A stretch of DNA of 64,000 bases from Frankia nepalensis. Lineage in GTDB: Bacteria > Actinomycetota > Actinomycetes > Frankiales > Frankiaceae. The position numbers and the translations under genes are program-made. Every line of letters starts with the position of its first letter. Position 1 is the stretch's first letter. Under the pieces are notes generated by a model, which ran no database searches, had not been told where the DNA came from, and saw only the letters and a list, made by a program, of their open reading frames with translations. This document shows, piece by piece, positions 35,265-43,138 of the stretch. Location of the stretch: contig NZ_JADWYU010000084.1 in assembly GCF_016786325.1 (NCBI RefSeq), forward strand, positions 18,279 to 82,278, given 5' to 3'.

Positions 35265-35924
35265 ATGAGTCGTCCGGCCGAATCCGGCCTTCCGGCGGCA
35301 CCCAGCGCCGTCGCGGCGCCGGAAACCGCGAGGCCACCTGGTTTCGCGGCGCCGTCGGGCTCCGTGTCACCGTCGGGCTCCGTGTCACCGTCGGGCTCCA
35401 CCTCGCCGTCGGGCTCCACGCGACCGTCGGTCTCCATGCCGCGGTCGGGGTCGGGGACGGCGCCCGCCGACGCCCACCTGGCGGGTGGGCCGCCGGCCGG
35501 CGCGGCGACGCGGCGCTGGTCGCGCCGCGCCAGGCTCGGCGGGTATCTGGGCGTCGCCGCGGCCGCCGTGGCGGGCTCGACGATGGTCTACCTGGTCGAC
35601 CCGGCCGAGCCGGGCCATTACCCGACGTGTCCGTTCAAGTGGGCGACCGGTGGCCTGGACTGTCCCGGCTGCGGCTCGATGCGCGGCCTGCACCAGGCGC
35701 TGCACGGCCACCTCGGCGCCGCGGCGGACTACAACCTCTTCTTCGTGATCGCCGCGCCGCTGCTCCTGCTTGGCTGGTTCGTCGCCGTGGGCCGGCTGCT
35801 CGGCCTGCCGATCCGGACGCCACGCATGCCGGTCGCGATCTACCGGGCGCTGCCGGTACTCGTCGTCGCCTACTGGATCGTGCGCAACACCCCAGGTCCT
35901 GTGGGCGACTGGCTGCACTCGTAG
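35265..35924 (+). CDS. DUF2752 membrane protein
   Basis: 219 residues. The DUF2752 signature C-P-x-C-G is in CPFKWATGGLDCPGCGSMRG (about 127-146), followed by hydrophobic segments FFVIAAPLLLLGWFVAVG and YRALPVLVVAYWIV; another precedes it (YLGVAAAAVAGSTMVYLV). The N-terminal 60-70 residues are Ser/Pro/Gly-rich and include a six-residue repeat encoded by the 18-bp array at 35352-35441. No biochemical role is known for the family. Confidence 0.8.
   Translation: MSRPAESGLPAAPSAVAAPETARPPGFAAPSGSVSPSGSVSPSGSTSPSGSTRPSVSMPRSGSGTAPADAHLAGGPPAGAATRRWSRRARLGGYLGVAAAAVAGSTMVYLVDPAEPGHYPTCPFKWATGGLDCPGCGSMRGLHQALHGHLGAAADYNLFFVIAAPLLLLGWFVAVGRLLGLPIRTPRMPVAIYRALPVLVVAYWIVRNTPGPVGDWLHS
35352..35441 (+). 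repeat. 18-bp in-frame tandem repeat, 5 copies
   Basis: Units start at 35352, 35370, 35388, 35406 and 35424. The first two are identical, and the consensus opens CCGTCGGGCTCC. In the DUF2752 frame they encode a PSGS-type hexapeptide repeat. On the other strand they create the EPDGD frame that falsely extends the ureohydrolase gene. Confidence 0.9.
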
Positions 35925-35957
35925 CCTCGCGCCGGCGGACCTGCCCCGCACGGCGGG

Positions 35958-36656
35958 CTACCGGAGATGGCGGTCGAAGAAGTCCAGGATGCGCGCGTAC
36001 GCGTCGTTCGTGGCTGCCTCGTCGTGGCCGACTCCGAGGACCTTTCCGACGGCCGAATACACCGGATGCTTGTTCATGAAGGAGTGGCCTACCTTCGGGT
36101 ATTCCTTGACGTCGTGTGGCACGCCCGCCTCGGTGAGAGCGGCGTCGAGCCTGGCGGCGGCGCCGCGCAGGGAGACGTCCCGGGCGCCAAAGCTGGCGAC
36201 GATCGGGCAGGCGCCCGCGAACACCGCGGCGAGATCGCCCTTGGGCATCATGCCGTAGTTCGGCGCCGCGGCGTCGAAGCCGCGGGTGGCGGCCACCAGC
36301 GCGAACCCACCGCCCATGCAGAAGCCGACGACGCCCACCCGGCCGGCGCAGTCGTCCCGGCCGGCGAGGTAGCGCCGGACCGCCTCGAGATCGTCGTACG
36401 CCGGCCCTCGCCCGGACATCGCGGCCCGGATCGTCGCGGTCACGCACCGCGGGCCGCGGGCGCTGAACAGGTTGGGCGCGAGGGCGACATAACCGGCCGC
36501 GGCCAGCCGGTCGACGTGGCGGCGGGTGTCGGCCGTCAGCCCGAAGGCGTCGTGCAGCACGACGACGCCCGGCCACGGCCCGGATCCGGCCGGCGGTGTG
36601 GCGAGGTAGCCGTCCAGCTCGGCGGCGGTCGCCGCGCCGGGAACCTTGACGTCCAC
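35958..36656 (-). CDS. Dienelactone hydrolase family protein
   Basis: 232-residue alpha/beta hydrolase. The nucleophile elbow GFCMGG holds a cysteine as in dienelactone hydrolase. The triad aspartate is in FGARD and the histidine in VGHSFMN. It starts at the GTG at 36656 (VDVKVPG...), preceded 8 nt upstream by AGGAGG; an ATG far upstream (36791) would add 45 unrelated residues. The substrate is unknown. It ends 33 bp from the convergent DUF2752 gene. Confidence 0.87.
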   Translation of the reverse strand: MDVKVPGAATAAELDGYLATPPAGSGPWPGVVVLHDAFGLTADTRRHVDRLAAAGYVALAPNLFSARGPRCVTATIRAAMSGRGPAYDDLEAVRRYLAGRDDCAGRVGVVGFCMGGGFALVAATRGFDAAAPNYGMMPKGDLAAVFAGACPIVASFGARDVSLRGAAARLDAALTEAGVPHDVKEYPKVGHSFMNKHPVYSAVGKVLGVGHDEAATNDAYARILDFFDRHLR

Positions 36657-36946
36657 GATGGCGGCCTCCTCGCGGGGCGCTGCGGGGCGCTTGCTCCAGC
36701 CAGCGGGCGCCATCCGGCGCCAGCAGACGATGATGCCGTACCCATGGCCGGCGCCGCGACGGTTCGCCCCGGTCCGGAGCCTGCCAGCCAAGCATCACCC
36801 GGTGGCGGCATCGGGATCAGCGCGGTTGATCGGCGTCCCTGCTTGCTGAGGGAAGCGGCGGCCGGTGGCTTAGGTGGCTTCGCTACAGTTCGTGCGGGCA
36901 ACGGTAACCCCAGGCCGTATGCGGCCTCAGGACGCAGGGGGTGAGG

Positions 36947-37804
36947 ATGGCGCAGGGCGCGTGCCGGCGAGCGGGTGAGGTCAGGCTGGTCGGGCTGACG
37001 CATCATCATCCCGGCGCCGAGGCGGCCGCCGTCGCGGACGTCGACCTCACCGTCGCCTCCGGGGGATCGCTCGCGCTTGTCGGCCCTGAGGGCGCGGGCA
37101 AGACGACGGTGCTGCGGCTCGTCGCCGGGCTCGACCGGCCGGTCGAGGGCCGGGTGCTGCTCGACGGCGTCGACGTCGCGGGACTGCCGGCGCCGCGCCG
37201 GCCGGTCGCCGCCGTCTTCGGTCGCTACAGCCTCTTCCCGTTCCTCGACGTCGCGGCGAACGTCGCCCTCGGCCTGCGGGGGAGCGGCTCGCTGGCCGGC
37301 GCGCCGGACCCGCGTGGCCGGGCGCTCGCCACGCTCGCCGGCAGGGCGGGCACGGCCCGCCGGGTACGCGAGGCGTTGGAACTGGTCCGGATGGGCGACT
37401 ACGCCCGGCGCCGCCCACCGCAGCTCGCCCCGGCGCACCAGCAGCGGGTGGCGATCGCCCGGGCGCTCGTGCTGCGCCCGCGGGTGCTCGTGCTCGACGA
37501 GCCGCTCGGCGCGCTCGACGACGACGACCTGCGCGTACGGCTCGCCGCCGACCTGTGCGCGCTGCACCGCCAGCTCGGGATCACCATGATCTACGCGACC
37601 CGGTCGGCCGGTGAGGCGAGCGCGGTCGCCGAACGGGTCGCCGTCCTCGCGAACGGGAGACTCCTGCTCGAGGCGCAGCCGGCCGAGGACGCGGTCGCCC
37701 GCGCCCGGGCGGACGACGACCCCGCTGGTGACCTGCCGGCGGGTGACGTCGACGCGATGCTGGCCGCGGCCGACGACCCGGGCGCGGGCGCCCCCGCCGC
37801 CTGA
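36947..37804 (+). CDS. Orphan ABC ATPase with degenerate motifs
   Basis: 285 residues, PotA/CysA-like. Walker A GPEGAGKTT (46-54) and Walker B VLVLDEP with D184/E185 are intact. The Q-loop glutamine is replaced by G92 (VFGRYSLFP), the LSGGQ signature reads LAPAH (160-164), and the switch histidine is R219 (YATRSAGEA). The C-terminus ends in an acidic Ala/Asp tail. There is no permease or binding-protein gene beside it. It may bind ATP without productive turnover. ATG 36947 follows AGGGGG; GTG 36941 is the alternative. Confidence 0.8.
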   Translation: MAQGACRRAGEVRLVGLTHHHPGAEAAAVADVDLTVASGGSLALVGPEGAGKTTVLRLVAGLDRPVEGRVLLDGVDVAGLPAPRRPVAAVFGRYSLFPFLDVAANVALGLRGSGSLAGAPDPRGRALATLAGRAGTARRVREALELVRMGDYARRRPPQLAPAHQQRVAIARALVLRPRVLVLDEPLGALDDDDLRVRLAADLCALHRQLGITMIYATRSAGEASAVAERVAVLANGRLLLEAQPAEDAVARARADDDPAGDLPAGDVDAMLAAADDPGAGAPAA

Positions 37805-38114
37805 AGGACCGCCGCGGCGGGTCGAGCGCGGGCCCGGCCGCGCCGTGGCCCGCCGGCGACGCCCGCCCGGCCGCGACCGGCTTTCTTCCACGCTTTCGGC
37901 TCGTTCTCCCGGCGCCGTCCGTGCTCGGCCACCGGAGCCGACCGCCGGCGCTCCCGCCCCGGGGCCGCCCACTCCTGATTACCTCGGCCGCTGCCGGGAA
38001 CGGGCGAGGCAAGTACCCGAGGCGAGAACGAGTACCGAACGCACAGGTACCCGAACGACGTGGCGGACGGGAGGCACCGCGGGGGCCCCGACCCAGACCC
38101 ACCGGGAGGCAGAG
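37805..38114. other. Intergenic with three GTACC(C)GA(A/G) motifs
   Basis: This 310-bp gap is without a gene. Near its end, GTACCCGAG (38013), GTACCGAAC (38032) and GTACCCGAAC (38047) recur at 15-19 bp spacing just upstream of the DUF5709 gene. They could be operator or promoter elements; the function is unknown. Confidence 0.4.
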
Positions 38115-38636
38115 ATGACCAAGCCCGCCGAGTACCGGCCTGACGGTGTCGACATGTTCAACGTGCTCGACGACGTTCCGCTGACCGTCGAGGAGAGCCT
38201 GGACAGCGACGACCTGGGAACCACCGACGCGGGCCTGGACCCTCTCGACGACAGCTGGGACGCCCCCGACTCGCCGAGCGCGGAGACCCGGCAGCGCCCG
38301 ACCGCCAACGAGCGCCTCGCGGGTGCGTCGCTGGACGAGGCGCTGGCCCAGGAGGTCCCGGACGTCGATCCCTACCTGGAGGCGGAGCGCCTCGAGACCG
38401 GCCTGGTGCTCGACGACGACGTCGAGGGCGTCGACACGCCGTTCGCGGAGTCGAACCCGGGCCCACGGCTGGCGGGCCTGGTCGCCGACGACGCGGCCGG
38501 GCTCGGGGAGCCGTTGACGGCCCGCCCGGTGAACGCCCGGACTCTCCGCCGAACCGGCGAGGCGGGCCTGGCAGGTCAGGGTGACGGCGAGGCCTGGCCG
38601 CTCGCGCCGGAGGAGGATGCGTTGCATCTCGACTGA
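38115..38636 (+). CDS. DUF5709 family protein
   Basis: 173 residues, acidic and probably largely unstructured. The recognisable core is RPTANERLAGASLDEALAQEVPD (about 60-82), with further DVDPYLEAE, DDDVEG and RLAGLVADDAAG blocks. It is an actinobacterial family of unknown role. ATG 38115 has GGGAGG 5 nt upstream. An open frame upstream of it is a shadow. Confidence 0.82.
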   Translation: MTKPAEYRPDGVDMFNVLDDVPLTVEESLDSDDLGTTDAGLDPLDDSWDAPDSPSAETRQRPTANERLAGASLDEALAQEVPDVDPYLEAERLETGLVLDDDVEGVDTPFAESNPGPRLAGLVADDAAGLGEPLTARPVNARTLRRTGEAGLAGQGDGEAWPLAPEEDALHLD

Positions 38637-38700
38637 GGGGCGGCGTCCAAGGGGGTGTACCCGGCAAAGCGGGGCATGGGATTCCCGGTCGTGGCCGCCC

Positions 38701-38718
38701 CGCTACCTGGCGGTAGCG
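38701..38718 (+). terminator. Small hairpin after the DUF5709 gene
   Basis: CGCTACC and GGTAGCG form a perfect 7-bp stem with a TGGC loop, 64 bp after the stop codon. This is a possible weak terminator. Confidence 0.4.
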
Positions 38719-38854
38719 AGTGGTTACATCGAGTGATCGATGGCCCGTGCGCGTGTGGAAGGGTATAGGCGGCGCGCGCCAGGGTGTTCACGCCGCGCGG
38801 GCAGTTCCACCCCGCTCGTCGGTGAGGCGCCGATAACGTATAGCGTCCCGCTTC

Positions 38855-39646
38855 GTGGCTACTGTTGCGGACCGGATTCTTGGCCATCTGGCCGGGGTGC
38901 CGGCCGGTTTGGACGACGGCAGGCTCGCGGAGGCGATCGGCGCCAGCCGCAGCTCTGTCAATAACGCGTGTCGCAAGCTCGCCGAGCAGGGGCGGCTGGT
39001 ACGGGCCGTCGGAGCCGACGGCAAGATCTTGAACATGGTCGGGAGTGGGTCCGCGCCCGCCGAAGGCGGGTCGGTGGCCGCGGCTGAGCCGGCCACGCCC
39101 GAGCCCGAGCTGCCGGTGGCGTCCGTGGCGGAGCCGGCCGACGAGCCGGCCGTCGTCCCGGAGATCCCGGCCGCGCGCTCGGGCCCGGACGACGTGCCCG
39201 GCATCCCCGCGGCCCGCCTGCCCGGCGATGACGAGATCGCCGCCGCGGCGGAGCCGGTGGCCGAGCCTGAGCCGGTCGTGGCGGAGGCCGAGCCTGAGCC
39301 GGTGGAGCCGGTGGAGCCGGAGGCCGAGCCTGAGCCGGTCGTGGCCGAGGCCGAGCCTGAGCCAGTGGCCGAGGCCGAGCCGGTCGCGGCGGAGCCCGAG
39401 CCAGAGGCCGAGGCCGTCGTCGAGCCGGAGCCCGCCGGCGCCGTCGCGGACGGCGAGGTGACCGACGCTGAGGTGACCGACGCTGAGGTGGCCGAGGGAG
39501 AGCTCGTGGAGCCGGCGCCGGCCGCGGCCGAGGCGGCCGACGACAGCGACATCGTGGACGCCGAGACGTCCGCCGAGCCCGACCCGTCGGCGTCGCCGTC
39601 CGGTCCCCGCCGGCCATGGTGGCGGCGCCTGTTGCCGTTGCGTTAG
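38855..39646 (+). CDS. Winged-helix protein with E/P/A repeat tail and WWRR terminus
   Basis: 263 residues in three parts. Residues 1-60 look like a winged helix (DDGRLAEAIGASRSSVNNACRKLAEQGRLV). Residues about 70-240 are an acidic Pro/Glu/Ala/Val region with repeated AEPEPV-type units. The last 12 residues are basic and tryptophan-rich (PRRPWWRRLLPLR), suggestive of membrane or nucleic-acid contact. Start GTG 38855. I know no characterised homologue. The complementary strand has a Ser/Gly/Ala-rich frame that is a shadow of the repeats. Confidence 0.7.
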   Translation: MATVADRILGHLAGVPAGLDDGRLAEAIGASRSSVNNACRKLAEQGRLVRAVGADGKILNMVGSGSAPAEGGSVAAAEPATPEPELPVASVAEPADEPAVVPEIPAARSGPDDVPGIPAARLPGDDEIAAAAEPVAEPEPVVAEAEPEPVEPVEPEAEPEPVVAEAEPEPVAEAEPVAAEPEPEAEAVVEPEPAGAVADGEVTDAEVTDAEVAEGELVEPAPAAAEAADDSDIVDAETSAEPDPSASPSGPRRPWWRRLLPLR

Positions 39647-39933
39647 CTCCCGGCGCGATCCGCCGGTGATCCGCGCCGCCGGGATCCGCGCCGGATCGGA
39701 AAAGCCAGTCCGGATCTCGCTTTCGGCGGCCCGGAGGTCCTGGGAGGTCGTTCGGCAATGCCCCGGAGCGGTTCGCGGTGGGTATCGCCGGCCCGACAGC
39801 CGCGCGGCCGGGGAGCCACTACGGTTACCAATCTGGTTGCCGAAGGTGTTAGGTGTGTCCCGTCGGGCGGCTACCGGCGGGGAATCGGCCCGGCATAGCG
39901 TGGCAGCGTCACGGAACTCAATCAGGGGAGAGC
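39647..39933. other. Promoter gap before the binding-protein gene
   Basis: 287 bp without a gene. GATCCGC occurs three times between about 39657 and 39698. Around 39829-39851 an interrupted repeat (GGTTACC ... GGTTGCC) lies roughly 90-105 bp before the ATG at 39934. The promoter of the binding-protein gene is probably here. Confidence 0.4.
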
Positions 39934-41289
39934 ATGTCCATCCGAGCCCGAGCGCTCGTCGCCGCTGTGGCGTTGACGTCGTTGGCGCTGACTGCCTGCG
40001 GCAGCAGGGTCAACTCTGACGACCAGCCCAGCAATCCGGACGGCGGCGGCACCACGCAGGCGTCCAACAACACGGCGTCCGACACGGGGGTGAGCCCCAC
40101 CGAGATCAAGGTCGGCCTGATCAGCGGCCAGACCAGCGGGCTCGGTCCGGACACGTTCTCGGCGTCGCTGTACGGCGCGCAGGCCTACTTCGACGCGCTC
40201 AACGACAAGGGTGGCGTGAACGGCCGCAAGGTCAAGCTCGTCCCGTGCGACGACAAGGGCACGGGCGACGGCAACGTCGAATGCGCGCACACGCTGGCCG
40301 ACGACGAGAAGGTGTTCGCGCTCGCCGGCACCACGGCTTTCGACTACGCCGGTGCGCAGTACCTCGACTCGCAGGGTGTCCCGGACATCGGCGGCCAGCC
40401 GGTCGGCGACGCCTACTACCAGTACCCGCACATGTTCTCGATCTACGGTGGCTTCGGCTACCCGCGGGACGGCAAGGCGCCGGGCTACGACGGCAAGCTC
40501 TACGCCCCGACCGGGAACTACCGCTGGTTCAAGGAGAAGCTCAACGCCAAGACGGCGGCCGTCGTCTTCCTGAACGTCCCGCAGTCGCAGCAGTACGCGT
40601 CCTCGATCGCGCTGGGCCTCCAGAAGGAGGGCTACACGGTCGTCTCCGAGCAGGTCGACCTCGCCCTGCGTAACTGGGACGCGGCCGTCATCGACATGAA
40701 GAACAAGGGCGTCGAGGTCGTCTTCGACGCGCTGACCGACGACTTCAACGGCCAGCTGTGCGAGGCCATCCAGTCGCGACAGATGCCGCTGAAGGCCAAG
40801 GTCACCACCACGCAGAGCCTCTCGGACTCCGCCGCCACGATCTACGCGAAGTCGCCGACCTGCCTGAACAACCTGTACGCGATCAGCACCGCCAAGAACT
40901 ACAACGACATCGACGACCCGCTGGTCAAGCAGTACCGCGACGACGTCGCGAAGTACACGCCGGACCGCGTGAACAAGCTCAACCAGTGGATGTTCGAGGG
41001 CTACATCTCGGCGAAGTGGCTCACGGACGCGATGTCGTCCTGTGGCGCGGACCTGACCCGTGAATGCGTCGAGAACTACATGACGACCGAGACCTATGAC
41101 GCCGAAGGGCTGCTGATCCCGCGGGACTTCAAGGTCGACAACCCGCCGCCGACCAGCGCCAAGGACTGCCTGAACGTCGTCCGCTGGACCTCGAGCGCTC
41201 CGACCGGCAAGGCTGGCTGGACCTCACAGACCGACGACATGACGACGAACTGCTTCCAGGTCCCGACCTTCAGCTTCGACGCCGGCTGA
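39934..41289 (+). CDS. Branched-chain amino-acid-type ABC substrate-binding lipoprotein
   Basis: 451 residues of the Peripla_BP_6 (LivJ-like) fold. A lipoprotein signal MSIRARALVAAVALTSLALTAC has the lipobox LTAC with Cys22. A Ser/Asn/Gly linker precedes the mature domain, which opens IKVGLISGQTSGLGPDTFSAS. The C-terminal lobe has several cysteines (DLTRECVENY, SAKDCLNVV, TTNCFQV) that may form disulfides outside the cell. It is convergent with the LivFGHM genes at 41.6-45.4 kb and very likely serves them; the substrate could be an amino acid, amide or urea. Confidence 0.88.
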   Translation: MSIRARALVAAVALTSLALTACGSRVNSDDQPSNPDGGGTTQASNNTASDTGVSPTEIKVGLISGQTSGLGPDTFSASLYGAQAYFDALNDKGGVNGRKVKLVPCDDKGTGDGNVECAHTLADDEKVFALAGTTAFDYAGAQYLDSQGVPDIGGQPVGDAYYQYPHMFSIYGGFGYPRDGKAPGYDGKLYAPTGNYRWFKEKLNAKTAAVVFLNVPQSQQYASSIALGLQKEGYTVVSEQVDLALRNWDAAVIDMKNKGVEVVFDALTDDFNGQLCEAIQSRQMPLKAKVTTTQSLSDSAATIYAKSPTCLNNLYAISTAKNYNDIDDPLVKQYRDDVAKYTPDRVNKLNQWMFEGYISAKWLTDAMSSCGADLTRECVENYMTTETYDAEGLLIPRDFKVDNPPPTSAKDCLNVVRWTSSAPTGKAGWTSQTDDMTTNCFQVPTFSFDAG

Positions 41290-41309
41290 CCTCCGGCCAA
41301 GACCAGAAG

Positions 41310-41348
41310 GGGCCCCGCCCCGGCGAGCTACTCGCCGGGGCGGGGCCC
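41310..41348. terminator. Strong bidirectional hairpin terminator
   Basis: A perfect 18-bp inverted repeat (arms 41310-41327 and 41331-41348) with a CTA loop starts 20 bp after the binding-protein stop. It can also end transcription from the opposite livF side. The rest of the 272-bp gap has no gene. Confidence 0.9.
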
Positions 41349-41561
41349 TCGGTCGTTCCGGGACGCGACGGTGTCAGCTGGGGCAGTCGACGGCGCGAGC
41401 CGGGCGGCTGTCCCGTGGGCTCGGGGCGTGAGTGAGCCAGGAAGGCCATGCGGCGTGCGGAGGCCACGTGAGGCTGGGCAGGCCGCCCGCCCCAAGGCGC
41501 CGGACGGACTGGAAGAAACGACGGAGCGGCCCGGCCAGACCGGCCCCGCCCCTCCGGTCGC

Positions 41562-42368
41562 TCAGGCGTGCGCGAGCTCGGCCGGGTCGCCGACGAACGA
41601 GCGCTCGCCGCGGTGCAGGACATAGACGAGGTCGGCCATGCCGAGCGCCGCCTCGGTGTACTGGTCGGCCAGGATGACCGTCGTTCCGCCCGCGGCGATG
41701 GTCGCGAGCCACTCGAACAGCTCGGCGGCCACCTTCGGCGACAGTCCCAGGGAGAGTTCGTCGACCATCAGCACGCTGGGCCGGGCGAGCAGCGCGCGGG
41801 CGAGCGCGAGCATCCGCCGCTCGCCGCCCGACATCGAGCCGGCCCGCTGGGGGAGCCGGTCACGCAGCTTCGGGAACGCGTCCAGCGCGGGGGTGATGTC
41901 CGGGTAGCCGGCCGCCTCGGCGACCACCATCAGGTTGTCCCGGACCGACAGGCTCGCGAACACCGCCCGCTCGTCCGGCACGAGCAGCAGGCCGCGCCGC
42001 GACCGGTCGAGCGCGGACATCTTCGTGATGACCTCGCCTCGCCAGGTGAGCGTGCCCTGGCGCAGCGGCACCAGGCCGGCGAGTACCCGCAGCGTGGTGC
42101 TCTTGCCCGCGCCGTTGACGCCGAGCATGGCCACGACCTTGCCGGACGGGATGACGAGGTCCAGGCCGTGCAGCACCTCGACGTTTCCGTAGCCGGCCCG
42201 GCCACCGGTCAGCCGCAGCTCGATGCCGTCCGACGCCGGCGTGCCGCCCCTGCGGGTGGCCGCCGCGGCGGCGGCCAGGGCGCTGGCCGAGGAGCCAGCC
42301 GCGATCTCGGCTGAGGGGCCGGCTCCGGCTCCGGCATTCGACGGAGCCCTGTCCTTCGAGGGGAACAT
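41562..42368 (-). CDS. Branched-chain ABC transporter ATPase, LivF-like
   Basis: 268 residues from the ATG at 42368; a GTG at 42374 overlapping the livG stop (GTGA) is the alternative. Walker A is GVNGAGKST, the signature MSGGE in SMSGGERRMLALARALL, and Walker B VLMVDELSLGLSP, the LivF-type sequence. The N-terminal 45 residues are an Ala/Ser-rich extension not seen in typical LivF (about 235 residues). It is the last gene of the operon. Confidence 0.9.
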   Translation of the reverse strand: MFPSKDRAPSNAGAGAGPSAEIAAGSSASALAAAAAATRRGGTPASDGIELRLTGGRAGYGNVEVLHGLDLVIPSGKVVAMLGVNGAGKSTTLRVLAGLVPLRQGTLTWRGEVITKMSALDRSRRGLLLVPDERAVFASLSVRDNLMVVAEAAGYPDITPALDAFPKLRDRLPQRAGSMSGGERRMLALARALLARPSVLMVDELSLGLSPKVAAELFEWLATIAAGGTTVILADQYTEAALGMADLVYVLHRGERSFVGDPAELAHA

Positions 42369-42370
42369 GC

Positions 42371-43138
42371 TCACGCCGCCACCGATCCCTGGGCGAGGTA
42401 GACGGACTGGACGGTCGGGTTCGCGCGGACCGTGGCCGGGTCGCCGTGAGCGACCACTTTGCCGCCGACCATGGCGTACACCTGGTCGCACACGGTGAAG
42501 ACCAGGTCGACGTCGTGGTCGACGAGGACGATCGCCACGCCGGCGTCGGCGATCCGGCGCAGCAGGGCGGAGAACCGCTCGGTCTCGACCGCGTCCAGGC
42601 CGCTCGCGGGCTCGTCGAGCAGCAGCACGTCCGGATGGGCGCACAGCGCCCTGGCGCACTCGGCCAGCCGCAGCGCGCCCGTCGGCAGCGAGCCCGCGAC
42701 GAAGTCGGCGAGGTCGCTCAGGCCGAGCGAGGCGAGCATGTCGTCGACGACCTGCTCGTGCGAGGGGTTCTTGCGCACGCCGAGGCCGAACAGGCCGCCG
42801 CCGTAGTCCCGGCGCCGGTTCTCCACGCCGACCAGCAGGTTGTCCCGCACGGTCATGCTGGTGAACAGCGACGGCACCTGGAACGTCTGCACCAGCCCGA
42901 GCCGGGAGCGCTTGTCCGGCCGCAGCTTGCTGATGTCCCGGTCGCCCAGCAGCACCGCGCCCTCGTCGGGCTGCTCGACGCCGGTGAGCAGCTTGAACAG
43001 CGTCGACTTGCCGGCGCCGTTCGGCCCGATCAGCCCGGTGATCATCCCGGGTGGGGCGGACATGTCGACGTGGTCGACGGCCGTGAGCCCGCCGTAGCGG
43101 CGGACGAGGCCGACGGCGCGCAGCTCGGCGCGGCTCAC
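42371..43138 (-). CDS. Branched-chain ABC transporter ATPase, LivG-like
   Basis: 255 residues from the GTG at 43138, which overlaps the permease stop (GTGA) and has GGAAGGGGG upstream. Walker A is GPNGAGKST, Walker B VLLLDEPASGLD and the switch histidine is in IVLVDHDVDLV. The signature is LPTGALRLAECARAL, a relaxed form of LSGGQ. It pairs with LivF as the ATPase heterodimer. Confidence 0.9.
   Translation of the reverse strand: MSRAELRAVGLVRRYGGLTAVDHVDMSAPPGMITGLIGPNGAGKSTLFKLLTGVEQPDEGAVLLGDRDISKLRPDKRSRLGLVQTFQVPSLFTSMTVRDNLLVGVENRRRDYGGGLFGLGVRKNPSHEQVVDDMLASLGLSDLADFVAGSLPTGALRLAECARALCAHPDVLLLDEPASGLDAVETERFSALLRRIADAGVAIVLVDHDVDLVFTVCDQVYAMVGGKVVAHGDPATVRANPTVQSVYLAQGSVAA

Noticed and set aside
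34130-35437. 435-residue version of the ureohydrolase
   Set aside because: The extra 85 residues are EPDGD repeats antisense to the DUF2752 coding repeat, and a better start with a ribosome site is at 35182.
38788-39552. Ser/Gly/Ala-rich minus-strand frame resembling a surface protein
   Set aside because: It is the complement of the Glu/Pro/Ala repeat region of the winged-helix protein; no ribosome site or signal peptide.
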